Counted from the first letter of the stretch, positions 54,194 through 63,766 are shown. The stretch: 64,000 bases of DNA from Heloderma charlesbogerti (GCA_026122225.1 JANEZZ010000475.1:251501-315500); one strand, 5' to 3'. Numbers and translations: made by a program. The notes: a model not told the origin generated them from the sequence alone.

Positions 54194-55078
54194 TCAGTAA
54201 CTACAAGCAGCATATGCCATCTGGGTGTAAAATATTAGGGATGTACGAAAGTCCCTTACCTGATCCCGAAGGGCTTGAAAAGCTAAAGGGCTTTTCAAGC
54301 AAGGTCCAAGCCTTTTACATTTGGCATTGATCCAAGGCAATTTATTCAGTGGCAATTCACTAAGAATGGATTCTTCCCCCCTAGGGAGCCTTACTTGTTG
54401 ACAAGGTCTGGCAAGGGGAGTGGACTGGGAATTTGGTATGAAGTCCAGGGTACCTGCAAGGCTGCGCTCCAACTCAGATATTGAACCGGCAACCTGAGCG
54501 CTTGTTTTCCGGTCAGAAGTAGTGAACAAGTTGCATAAGGATAATCCATACTGAGAAGTATTCCAGCTAGCATCTAGCTTGCTTGGTATGCATTCATATG
54601 TTACACACTTCGGGGTCAGTGCGCCCTCCTGTGCTGACAATGCTTGGGACGAGTTTAACATTCCTAGAGTGGCTTCTGCTCCTCTGGCACCAACATCAAA
54701 GAGATCTGCTGAAGCATTGTAACTACCCTGGGGACAATCAGAATAGCCCTGTAGCAAACTGCTGACATCACTCACTCTAAAATTATATTTTTGCACCTCT
54801 GGGATCAGTTCCCTCTCTTGTTCAACTTCTTCTGACTTTTCAGAGATTGTTGAGGAGAACCCCTGTTCTTGGATGTCTTTGAAATCAGTAGTTTGGCTTA
54901 GCTGATAGCAAGAACTTGCCTTATTTCTCCAGCTGGCTAAATTATCATTACCTTTACAGTTTAAGTGGGCAGTTGTCTTCCTGGTTTTTTCCTGGCAGTT
55001 GTGGAAAACACAAGGGTTTTCGAGGCAGTTACTTGTAGGATTTAAAGAGGCTATTTGCGTTCCCCTTATTTTCGCCAT
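54194..55078 (-). pseudogene. DDIAS: Partial DDIAS last-exon copy, chimeric 294-codon ORF
   Basis: 55050-54282 copies part of the DDIAS last exon (57162-56412). I count 8 substitutions plus one 18-bp in-frame indel in about 750 bp, roughly 99% identity. The ORF starts at an ATG inside a palindrome (MAKIRGTQIA). It reads the DDIAS segment in its native frame (ENPCVF... to KSPLA) and ends in foreign sequence (FQALRDQVRDF...ACSY). By my reading 5 of the 8 changes alter the protein, which suggests no purifying selection in at least one copy. The copy lacks the OB fold and the true C-terminus. Edges resemble splice sites: ATAG|CC at 55051/55050 and CAG|GTAAGG at 54260/54259. It may be a dead duplicate or an exonised fragment. 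Confidence 0.85.
54273..54300. repeat. 10-bp perfect inverted repeat at duplication edge
   Basis: GCTTGAAAAG, spacer CTAAAGGG, CTTTTCAAGC. The right arm belongs to the DDIAS copy. The left arm is new sequence exactly at the breakpoint (54282), so the junction is a fold-back. Confidence 0.85.
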
Positions 55079-55132
55079 AGTCTACGTAAATGTTTACGTA
55101 GACTACACGTGCCAAAATAAGGAATGCAAATG
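55053..55132. repeat. Palindrome 1 with nested perfect hairpin
   Basis: The core TAGTCTACGTAAA/TTTACGTAGACTA (55078-55090 and 55093-55105) is perfect with a 2-nt centre. Outer arms ATTTGCGTTCCCCTTATTTT and AAAATAAGGAATGCAAAT pair imperfectly, making an 80-bp foldback. The next 30 bp (CAAATGG...CCATGG...CCATTTG, about 55126-55157) form another near-palindrome. Confidence 0.85.
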
Positions 55133-55196
55133 GTGGTGCCCATGGGCGCTGCCATTTGCGTATGCGCGGTTGTTGTTTTGTTTTTTTTCATCTCAG

Positions 55197-55236
55197 CCGT
55201 GATAGGCTATGTAAACATTTACATAGCCTATCACGG
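55197..55236. repeat. Palindrome 2, perfect 19-bp arms
   Basis: CCGTGATAGGCTATGTAAA, centre CA, TTTACATAGCCTATCACGG. No mismatch in the arms. Confidence 0.95.
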
Positions 55237-55257
55237 TGTTTTTTAAAAAATCTAGCC

Positions 55258-55291
55258 GTGATAGGCTACGTAAATCTACATAGCCTATCAC
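55258..55291. repeat. Palindrome 3, near-perfect 15-bp arms
   Basis: GTGATAGGCTACGTA, centre AATC, TACATAGCCTATCAC. One mismatch. It is a diverged copy of palindrome 2, 22 bp away. Confidence 0.92.
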
Positions 55292-55315
55292 TTTTTTTTT
55301 TTTTAAACTTGGAAA

Positions 55316-55420
55316 TTGCGGCGGCCGGTCAAAAGACCGGCCGTCGCAGCCGCCGCCGCCGCCAAACTGCCGCTGGAGCCGCCGCCAGGGACATTCACAC
55401 AAGGTAAGTCCCGTCTCGGG
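55316..55420 (+). other. CpG-dense block with strong splice donor
   Basis: (CCG)n-rich sequence with a 9-bp hairpin CGGCCGGTC-AAAA-GACCGGCCG (55322-55343). CpG density is far above the surroundings. It ends in ACACAAG|GTAAGT at 55404, a consensus + strand donor. It could be a small promoter with first exon, or part of the palindromic element. No TATA box seen and no downstream partner exon identified. Confidence 0.45.
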
Positions 55421-55433
55421 GGGGGGCAGACCG

Positions 55434-55498
55434 TTTCTCCACCAATTTTGGGGGGCCGAATGCGCTGGCATTTGGCCTCCCCAAGATTCGTGGAGAAA
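55434..55498. repeat. Imperfect inverted repeat, about 30-bp arms
   Basis: TTTCTCCACCAATTTTGGGG at the left pairs with CCCCAAGATTCGTGGAGAAA at the right; GGCCGAATGC pairs with GGCATTTGGCC. Confidence 0.85.
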
Positions 55499-55699
55499 TT
55501 CTCTGACATCGCTATAAAATATAAGCTAGCAGAGAGTGGCGTTTGGCCCCAGAGTGAAGTTTGCTTAGCATATGCTTGCTTGTGAATGGGGCAGTGTCTG
55601 TGCAGCCTAGTTCTATGAGTAATGAGCATATAGGGCAACAGATTAGGGTTATTAATAAAATGCCCACAAATGGAGGCAACAGTTTCTTTTTCCAGAAAA

Positions 55700-55852
55700 T
55701 AGTCATTTAATGCTCAATCAAGTAGACATAATTCATTGTTTAAAAGTGCCAAGAGGAATACAAACAATATGTATTCATAGCTTTTTTAGAATTTTTTTTT
55801 TTTAGCTCTTTCCCATCCATAGTCACTTCAGAAAAAAAATACTTATTGAAAT
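55700..55852 (-). other. DDIAS: Probable DDIAS 3' UTR
   Basis: On the - strand after the stop at 55853, an ATTAAA hexamer at 55711-55706 is a plausible poly(A) signal about 142 nt downstream. No AATAAA is seen before it. Confidence 0.5.
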
Positions 55853-58411
55853 TCAAGTGGGTGGATTGGATGATATGGCCTCCTTGCTGGGGAGTTGGCA
55901 GCTATCTGAAAACAGTTCTGGAGACCAATTTGAAGCATCAGGCATGGGGCAAGGCGTGGAAGACAGATTCGACCTGTTGCTGTCTGCAGAGGCACAGAAA
56001 CCAGCACATTCATTCATTCGCCGTCTCGGATTAGCAGCATTTTCTTGAACGGCCTGGTTCCCAATTCTAGCCTCTCTCAGCTGCCACCTTTTTGGAGTGA
56101 ATTTTACCTTTAGTGGCCTGATGGAACTCTTTGGAATCCCACACCTTAATTTGTTTTCAGAAGGAGAAGGCTTCTCCGTGCTTTGGAAGTCAGGGCTGTT
56201 CCTCACCAGGCTCCTCCTCCTCAATATTTTTTCAGGTGGCTGTATCCATTTTTTCTCTGAAGGAGGAATCCATTCTTCACCATCATTTTCAGAAAGCCCC
56301 AGGGCTGGGCTACCATTGATAAACAACTGGTGAGGATCAGATGCATCGGTGGTAGCAGCGTTTGCACTGCTCGACCTTCTGGATTGCAGGAACCTGCTGA
56401 CAAGCCGTTTTGCTAAAGGGCTTTTCAAGCAAGGTCCAAGCCTTTTACATTTGGCATTGATCCAAGGCAATTTATTCAGTGGCAATTCACTAAGAATGGA
56501 TTCTTCCCCCCTAGGGAGCCTTACTTGTTGACAAGGTCTGGCAAGGGGAGTGGACTGGGAATTTGGTATGAAGTCCAGGGTACCTGCAAGGCTGCGCTCC
56601 ATCTCAGATATTGAACCGGCAACCTGAGTGCTTGTTTTCCAGTCAGAAGTAGTGAACAAGTTGCATAAAGATAATCCATACTGAGAAGTATTCCAGCTAG
56701 CATCTAGCTTGCTTGGTATGCATTCATATGTTACACACTTCGGGGTCAGTGCGTCCTCCTGCGCTGACAATGCTTGGGACGAGTTTAACATTCCTAGAGT
56801 GGCTTCTGCTCCTCTGGCACCAACATCAAAGAGATCTGCTGAAGCACTGTAACTACCCTGGGGACAATCAGAATAGCCCTGTAGCAAACTGCTGACATCA
56901 CTCACTCTAAAATTATATTTTTGCACCTCTGGGATCAGTTCCCTCTCTTGTTCAACTTCTTCTGACTTTTCAGAGATTGTTGAGGAGAACCCCTGTTCTT
57001 GGATGTCTTTGAAATCAGTAGTTTGGCTTAACTGATAGCAAGAACTTGCCTTATTTCTCCAGCTGGCTAAATTATCATTACCTTTACAGTTTAAGTGGGC
57101 AGTTGTCTTCCTGGTATTTACACAAGGGTTTTCGAGGCAGTTACTTGTAGGATTTAAAGAGGAGCAGGAATGGAGGTTCTTGGTATTACTGCCATCTTGG
57201 TCAACTCCATCCTTGGCTGATTGATCACTTTCCTTTGGATGAGGTTTTACTCCAGCTGGAGAGGACCAAGGCAAGTCGATTGGATGCTGGCTGGAAACGT
57301 CCCCCTCTTTTTCTTTTCCTTTTCCTTCAGTGGATAAAGAGCTATAAAAGCCTTCCTGGTGAGATTCTTTGTTACTGATGGATGAATACAAGTTAAGTGG
57401 GTGACACGGGAGAATATCTGTTTTGCACATTTCCACCCTCTCAGCTAGCTTCTGCAACTTCTCATCTGGCTGCCCAGTCTTGAAATTGGCATTGAAAATG
57501 CCTGGCTTGGGAAAAAACTGGTCAAAATCTCCATAGAATTCATCAACCCCATTACTGGGGAAATGCTCCCAAGCATTAGTCTTCACTGGCCACACCACGG
57601 CTTCATCATTTTCAATTTTGGCAATGAATTCATTTAAACTTTCAGATGATGGCAGCTCACCCCAAAGAGAGTTTATACCTGCTCTAGCGTGACTGGAAGA
57701 TGAAGAAAGGGGACAAGGAGAACCATCAGGTCTCTGGTGAGGCGAAGGGTTCCATGATTTTTCTAGCCTATAGTTATGCTGGATGCTAATTTGGCTAGAA
57801 GAGTCTTTCTCTTCTAATTCTAAGGGGTTTTGTAATTTACAGTCTTTTTTTCCTAAGGAGGAATAGCTTTCTGGTTCATTCTTTGCAGTGACATGGTCCC
57901 ACTGAGTAGTATACAAGTGACGTTTCTTATCTTCCCGTTCATTTCTTTTATTCACTGTCAGGTTAAGGTCCCAGGGGATTACGTCAGATTGACTATGCAA
58001 CAAAAAAGGAGTATCGTCCCCTTTTTGCTTATCATAGGCAGTTTTGCTTGAATTTAGATCTAGAGGATCTGCTGTTGTTCCTGAAGAAACTGAGGAGGAA
58101 GTCAGCTCAAATGACTGAGGCCACAGACTTGAGAGATCATCTACAGGACTTGGTGGAACCATACCAGAGCCATACAAGCTACTGAGCTCAGTACTCAGTC
58201 GATCGAATGCCGTGAAGAGATTAGGAGGCCAGACACTCCCAGGGCTGTGCTTGAAACGAGAAGATCGGTGCTGCTGGAGGAACTGGATTACAGTGCAGCC
58301 CAGAAGCTCCGGGTTCGGTATAAGCATTTGACAGGCCGTGAGAGCTTTGGAGTGCCTATCAATTCGGCAGTCATTTTGCAAGGAGCTGGCACCATCTGGC
58401 TTGTCAGAATC
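55853..58411 (-). CDS. DDIAS: DDIAS last exon
   Basis: 852 codons plus TGA (55855-55853). The acceptor TTTCTTGCAG abuts 58411, so the reading starts DSDKPDGASSLQ; any upstream TTG is intronic. It encodes most of the protein, including KALTACQMLIPNPELLGCTVIQF, which matches the human KALVACQIVLPDP region. The protein extends 17 residues past WSPELFS, where the human protein ends. Segment 57162-56412 is the parent of the copy at 54282-55050. Confidence 0.95.
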   Translation of the reverse strand, partial: DSDKPDGASSLQNDCRIDRHSKALTACQMLIPNPELLGCTVIQFLQQHRSSRFKHSPGSVWPPNLFTAFDRLSTELSSLYGSGMVPPSPVDDLSSLWPQSFELTSSSVSSGTTADPLDLNSSKTAYDKQKGDDTPFLLHSQSDVIPWDLNLTVNKRNEREDKKRHLYTTQWDHVTAKNEPESYSSLGKKDCKLQNPLELEEKDSSSQISIQHNYRLEKSWNPSPHQRPDGSPCPLSSSSSHARAGINSLWGELPSSESLNEFIAKIENDEAVVWPVKTNAWEHFPSNGVDEFYGDFDQFFPKPGIFNANFKTGQPDEKLQKLAERVEMCKTDILPCHPLNLYSSISNKESHQEGFYSSLSTEGKGKEKEGDVSSQHPIDLPWSSPAGVKPHPKESDQSAKDGVDQDGSNTKNLHSCSSLNPTSNCLENPCVNTRKTTAHLNCKGNDNLASWRNKASSCYQLSQTTDFKDIQEQGFSSTISEKSEEVEQERELIPEVQKYNFRVSDVSSLLQGYSDCPQGSYSASADLFDVGARGAEATLGMLNSSQALSAQEDALTPKCVTYECIPSKLDASWNTSQYGLSLCNLFTTSDWKTSTQVAGSISEMERSLAGTLDFIPNSQSTPLARPCQQVRLPRGEESILSELPLNKLPWINAKCKRLGPCLKSPLAKRLVSRFLQSRRSSSANAATTDASDPHQLFINGSPALGLSENDGEEWIPPSEKKWIQPPEKILRRRSLVRNSPDFQSTEKPSPSENKLRCGIPKSSIRPLKVKFTPKRWQLREARIGNQAVQENAANPRRRMNECAGFCASADSNRSNLSSTPCPMPDASNWSPELFSDSCQLPSKEAISSNPPT

Positions 58412-61400
58412 CTGCAAGAAAACAATCTGTGTTCTATCAGCTATTATGCCTTACAGTAAGTTATTTCTACTCTGTGCCCCAAGATCATAAGAGTTTTACC
58501 CAAGCTTTACTGCAAGCCTTGGGCTTGAGTTCTGCCCCTTGCCCTCTCCTCCGCCCACACAGCCAGGAGAAGTTTGGAAGCTTTCATTTTTGATTAAGCA
58601 CAGCATGCCATATTCTCCAGACTCAGAACTGTGATTAATTTTGAATATGGTTACTTTAAGCAAGCCAGTTTCATTAACTACAGTCAGGGCCAGAAATATT
58701 GGAACAAGGATAACTGTTTTGGCAGTTGGCCTCTGTACACCACTACATTGAAGTTGAAAGGAAACACACCCAGATGGGAGTGAAGTCAGGACTTTCAGCT
58801 GTAATTCAAGGGGTTTGACAAAAGTGGGGCACTAACCATTTAGGAAGGACAGCCAGTGGCATACACCTTCCCCCATCATTGGTGGCTCATAAGTAATGGA
58901 ACGAATGGCCGACAAGCAGCTGCATGGCCAGGTGTGGCCTGTTTCCTGGGTACCCCATGACTAATCAAGCAGATAAAAGGCCTGGAGGTGGTTCTGAGTG
59001 TTACATTTGCATTTGGTAGCTGTTCACCGGAACTCTCAACATGAGGTCCAAAGAGGTGTCCATGCGGGTGAAGGAGGCCATCATTAGGCCGAGGAAACAA
59101 ACCCATCAGAGAGATAGCAAAAACAGTGGGAGTGGCCAACACAACAGTTTGGAACATCCTGAAAAAGAAGAAATTAACTGGCAAGCTCAGCAACAGCAAA
59201 AGGCCTGGAAGACCACAGAAGACAACTAAAATGGATGACCGCGGAATTCTGCTCATGGTGAAGAGGAACCCTTTCACAACATCTAGCCAGGTCAAGAACG
59301 CTCTTGCGGAGGTAGGCATGTCAATGTCAACATCTACAGTCAAGAGACTGCTTTATGAATGTAAATACATAGGCTTCACAACAAAGCGCAAACCACTGGT
59401 AACGCTCAAGAACAGACAGGCCAGATTAGCCTTTGCCAGCAAACACCTAAAAAAGCCTGCCCAGTTCTGGAATAACATTCTTTGGACTGATGAAACCAAG
59501 ATTAACTTGTACCAGAATGATGGGAAGAGAAAAGTACGGAGAAGGAAAGGAACAGCTCATGATCCAAAGCATACCACATCATCTGTCAAACATGGTGGAG
59601 GCAGTGTTATGGCATGGGCATGTATGGCTGCCAATGGAACCGGGTCACTGGTGTTTATTGATGACCTGACTGCTGATACAAGCAGCAGGATGAATTCTGA
59701 AGTGTATAGGGCTGTACTTTCTGCTCAGATTCAGCTGAATGCTGCCAAAATGATAGGACGCCGCTTCATATTGCAGATGGATAATGACCCAAAACACACA
59801 GCAAAAGCTCCCCAAGAGTTTCTCAAGGCAAAGAAATGGGATGTTCTTCAATAGCCAAGTCAGTCACCTGACCTCAGCCCAATAGAGCCTGCTTTTCACT
59901 TCCTGAAGACAAGACTGAAGGCAGAAAGACCCACAAACAAGCAGCAGCTGAAGGCTGTTGCAGTAAAGGCCTGGCAAAGCATCTTGAGGGAGGAAAATCA
60001 GCATTTGGTCATGTCCATGGGTTCCAGACTTCAGGCAGTCATTGACTACAAAAGATTTTCCTCCAGGTATTAAAGGTGATCCTTCAGTTTGAAATGATGT
60101 TGGTTTGTTCCATTACTTATGAGCCCCCAACGATGGGGGCCTGTGTATGCCACTGGCTGTCCTTCCTGAATGGTTAGTGCCCCACTTTTGTCAAACCCCT
60201 TGAATTACAGCTGAAAGTCCTGACTTTGCTCCCATCTGGTTGTGTTTCCTTTCAACTTCAATGTGGTGGTGTACAGAGGCCAACTGTCAAAACAGTTATC
60301 CTTGTTCCAATATTTCTGGCCCTGACTGTATATTTTGAAGTTGGGTTGTTTGAAATTAACCAATTAATGTTAACCAGAATTTGTCAATACAGATGGCATG
60401 ACAAAACATTGATAAGCTTCTAAACTCCTCCTAGCCATGCAGGAGAAAGAGGAGGGAAGAGAGTGCGTGTCCAAGGCATGTGGCAGCTCCTTCATGTCCA
60501 CACTAAACTGTGGTTTTGTGTGATGTGCAAATGCAGCTATTGGGTCAGAATAGGCAGCCTTGTAAATAAGTCAGAGGAGTTACTAGCCTTTTGGGGCTGG
60601 CAGAGGATGGACAGAGAGCTCCATTCCTCCTAAAGCTGCCCATTGCATTTCTATGCTGGACATAGAGGACTGGGACTTTCTCCTCTGGCAGCCCACTTGG
60701 TTTTTATGCTGGGAACAGAGGAAAGACGGAATACTCTGCCCCTCCTCTGCCAGCCCATTCACTTGCCTGCATGGAATTCCTTTTCTGGCTACCAGGCTAT
60801 CACTTAAATATGAGGCTGGAACAGGGGTTGAGTCACAAAACAGGCAAGAAAGATCTTGCAATTGGATAAAGGTCGCACAGCCTTTCCAGTTACACAGCAC
60901 TCCACCAAGCTGATTGGACAAATTGGCAACAATGATGGGGCTCTGTGTATCTCAAAAACCTGCATACATATGTCCAGAAGCTGGGTCCAACAAAAGGATA
61001 TTATTTTGTCCCCCTTGAGTTGTGTATTCTGAGAGAAACATGCCAAGGGGAAAAAGTTACCTTTACTCCAAATATGAATTTCTTCCCAATGAAGCAGGTT
61101 TCAACGGCTTGAAATACCACACCAGGAGTTGCATCCCCATCTGGTTCTCCTGCTTCTTGGTTCAGTTCTTCAATGTACCTTGAATAAAAGCAGTACTGAA
61201 AGTTAACTGACTGAACACTGCTCTGCCCCTGACAGCTGTAATGAGGTTCAAGCATGAATGTCAAACAATACTGCAGCTTTACACACTGGAACCAGTAGTG
61301 AAGAAAAATGAGCAAACTGTACTTTCATTGCACTTTCCATTCTATGGGCTGCAATCTTCTGCACGCTTATTTGGGAGTAGGTCCCCATCGAACATACTCC

Positions 61401-63157
61401 TTAGTATATACACACACAAGATCGCTCTGCACATGTATTATCAAGATGAAAGTGTGGCTTGCAAATGTCATACTGCAAGCCACATTTGAGTTCCACATAT
61501 CAGAAAGACACAGCATCCATCTTATTCAAACATGAATGTTTCCCTCAAGCCCTATAAAACCCAAACACCATAGTAGGAAGAAATGCTTAACTAAGATTGT
61601 CTCGACTTGCAACGAACATTCAAGACAATGGACTCCCTCCACACTCACCCCTGTTCTTTTATTTGTACAGCTATTTTAAAGCCACAAGGTGCTTTACAAA
61701 CATGTTAATCCTTCTCTGAGTGTCTTTGAAGGCATCAGGTTCCCAAGACAATCCCTGGTATCTCCAAAACTGGATCTCAGGCAACAGATCTACGAAAGTT
61801 ACACTAGATAATACTGGGCGAGATGGACTGATAGTCCAATTCTGTGCTAGGCAGCTCCATACACTGAAACCTGAGGAAGAGGCTTGAGGCATGTGAACTG
61901 AAGAACTAGGCTGATGGGGCATGTAATAAATTAATACACACACACACACCAGGGGGCAACCATGGATCAAAATTGCACAATGATCACATCTAGACCTTTT
62001 GAGTGCCTTTACAAGTTGCATAGGAGGGAGAATTCTGCAAGTTGTTGCTTCTCCCATCACTGCAGTGTTGGGATCTGGCTTAAAGAGATAGTACAGGATT
62101 AGTTCATATCAATTTGAACTAATCATCAGCCAGTTCATTAGTTATTTGCTTCTCTTGAACCCTGTTCTTTCTCCAAAGAATGCAGAGCAGCTTGTATATG
62201 GTTCCCGGGCAGCCTCCTATTCAGGTAGCTTTCAAGGACAGACCTGCTTTGTTTCAGCAATAGACATTAGTCATGTAACCTCAGACTATAACTGGGGCCT
62301 AAGTTAGTATCGATCATGGCTCTTGAGAATCTATCTTTGCTTCTTTAAAAAAAAATAATCACGTTTCTAGCCCTAATCATTGTTGTGATATGTGGACCAA
62401 GCCAGCAGTAAATTATGAGCACAGAAGCTAGAGTGTGTGAACAACACTTTCTCATGGCCCCTGGCCACGTTCTCAAAACCCTTTATTACCTTCCTGTCAT
62501 TTGCTCATCTTTCTCTGCAAAAGGAATTTCCAAATCCTGCAAAACAGCTTAAACAGGCAGTATTATACAGGGGGAAAACTCAAGTTTACTTCAGTGTTAC
62601 TCATTTGTACATTTTCAGTGCAGTATTTGAATTCTCTCAGCCAAAATCTGAGATTTTAGTGAACATGCCTGCAATTTCTTACAAATGGAAGCTAGAGTTG
62701 GGGGATAATTATTTCTGATGGTCAATCCAAGTTCCAACAGAGCATTTGAACCCAGATTTTCCAGATCCATGTCCAGCATTCTTTCCCACTGGAATACATT
62801 AGCCTTGCTGACAGCCCACAAATTTTATAGCTGTAGAGTTTTAATTGCTCCTATTAATATATTCCAGCTTGGTATCCAGGCAGCAAACTGTGCTGCAACT
62901 GTTTTTAGAGAGATAATTAAATCACATACGGACTGGGTTGTATTGGGAAAGGCAGCTCACTCATTTCAGCAAAGCAATTTTGTTTCATTCTTTACCTTTG
63001 CAGACCCTTTGCTGTGACTCCAAAGTAAACATCTAAACAGCTTCCAAATACTGTCACTTCAAACACATCCCGAATGTCAGCCACTTCCAGTGAGAGTCGA
63101 TATCTGTAGTTTGCTTCTTTTGTGTCACCTGAGCACCCACACTTTAGGCAGCTGTAC
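55853..63157 (-). CDS. DDIAS: DDIAS (noxin), three exons, N-terminus outside window
   Basis: Exons 63157-62996, 61178-61061 and 58411-55853 splice in frame (GT-AG throughout) to about 945 residues. Human DDIAS has 998, so one N-terminal coding exon is missing to the right. The first two exons hold part of the OB-fold domain: a cysteine pair CLKCGC, then NYRYRLSLEVAD, VTVFGSCLDVYFGVTAKGLQ and FQAVETCFIGKKFIFGVK, which closely follow human DDIAS. The long last exon is low-complexity with conserved islands SESLNEFIAKIEND, YSASADLFD, IPNSQSTPLAR, EEWIPPSEK and WSPELFS near the C-terminus. DDIAS protects damaged cells from apoptosis and is related to RPA-type OB folds. The gene is convergent with RAB30. 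Confidence 0.95.
58421..58680. other. DDIAS: DDIAS intron, left of Tc1
   Basis: Polypyrimidine (antisense) next to the acceptor; no repeat recognised. Confidence 0.45.
58681..60328 (+). mobile_element. Tc1-like DNA transposon with 222-bp TIRs
   Basis: The terminal inverted repeats (58681-58902 and 60107-60328) begin CAGTCAGGGCCAGAAATATT and match at about 95%. The target duplication is TA (58679-58680 and 60329-60330). Total length 1648 bp. The long TIRs with similar subterminal blocks resemble IR/DR-type Tc1 elements. It lies in a DDIAS intron, antisense to the gene. Confidence 0.96.
59041..60073 (+). pseudogene. Tc1 transposase, one frameshift and one stop
   Basis: ATG at 59041 (MRSKEVSMRVKEAIIRPRK). 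A frameshift falls at about 59090-59100, after which the frame reads PIREIAKTVGVANTTVWNIL (paired helix-turn-helix) and GRPQKT. The catalytic domain has WTDETK (first D), MDNDPKHTA (second D) and SPDLSPIE (E), spaced 34 residues between the second D and E, so DD34E. A TAG at 59852-59854 replaces the W of the expected LQWPSQSPDL. The natural stop is TAA at 60071-60073, giving about 340 codons. With only two lesions, it is dead but young. The GSVMAWACMAANGTG motif is also Tc1-typical. Confidence 0.93.
60331..61060. other. DDIAS: DDIAS intron, no repeat recognised
   Basis: Short overlapping ORFs on both strands without support. Confidence 0.4.
61061..61178 (-). CDS. DDIAS: DDIAS internal exon
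   Basis: Acceptor TTATTCAAG ends at 61179 and the donor AAG|GTAACT starts at 61060. Phase 2 in (AG|G = R), phase 0 out, 118 nt. It codes RYIEELNQEAGEPD and FQAVETCFIGKKFIFGVK, which match the human region RYIQ...KAVETCFVGQSFIFGV. Confidence 0.95.
61179..62995. other. DDIAS: DDIAS intron, mostly unique
   Basis: Family S repeat near 61360-61400 and an (AC)n at about 61934-61949. Nothing else recognised. Confidence 0.45.
62996..63157 (-). CDS. DDIAS: DDIAS exon with OB-fold/zinc-ribbon-like segment
   Basis: Acceptor TAAAAACAG ends at 63158; the donor CAAAG|GTAAAG starts at 62995. Phase 1 in, phase 2 out, 162 nt. It codes YSCLKCGCSGDTKEANYRYR, LSLEVADIRDVFEVTVFGSC and LDVYFGVTAKGLQ. The CxxC pair matches the human CPKC. 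Confidence 0.95.
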
Positions 63158-63766
63158 CTGTTTTTAAAAAATATGACAAAGTGACTAAATGTTTACGTCT
63201 ATTGCAAACACGTATTGGTCTCTCAGCAGAAGTCTTTGCAAATCATTTGTCATCTTGATAATCTTACAGTGCAATACTATGCATATCTGTTTGGAAGTAA
63301 GTTCCACTAAGTCCCATGAGATTTACTCCCTGCCTTGTAAGTGTGCTTAGGGATTGCTGCCTTATAAAAAGACACTGAGTGGAGGTGCGATCCACAAATA
63401 TTCTAAATAACTAAATGAAAATAAATTGAGACCAGAATCTGAAACAGCAAGGGCAATCCACCTTAGTGGGGTTTGGAAACAGGAAGTCTGGATTTAATTC
63501 TGAGCTCAGTTTTTAATTCAGAGATGGTTTGGGAAAGAGCTTTCTTGTGTCCATCTGCAACACAGACGTAGTTTAATTTCTCTAGTGAAAGGTGCTGTGG
63601 TTTCATCCTGCACAAGAGACTCACTGCCTGATTTGGAATCTTTTCACTCAATATCAGCTGTAGGGGCAAAAAGGGCAGAGAACTGTTGCAGTTATACACT
63701 CTGTATGTGCCCTTCGTTATAAATTCTAAAGCTGAGGACTGGCGTTATAAATGGATACCAGAGCTA
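63158..63766. other. DDIAS: DDIAS intron 5' of the first visible exon
   Basis: Family S repeat at about 63265-63360. No candidate for the missing N-terminal exon is found here. Confidence 0.5.

Noticed and set aside
59041..59229. Separate small ORF starting MRSKEVSMRVKE
   Set aside because: It is the N-terminal piece of the Tc1 transposase before the frameshift, not an independent gene.
63463..63699. 78-codon - strand ORF as the missing DDIAS N-terminal exon
   Set aside because: It shows no similarity to the DDIAS N-terminus as recalled and has no suitable donor in frame.
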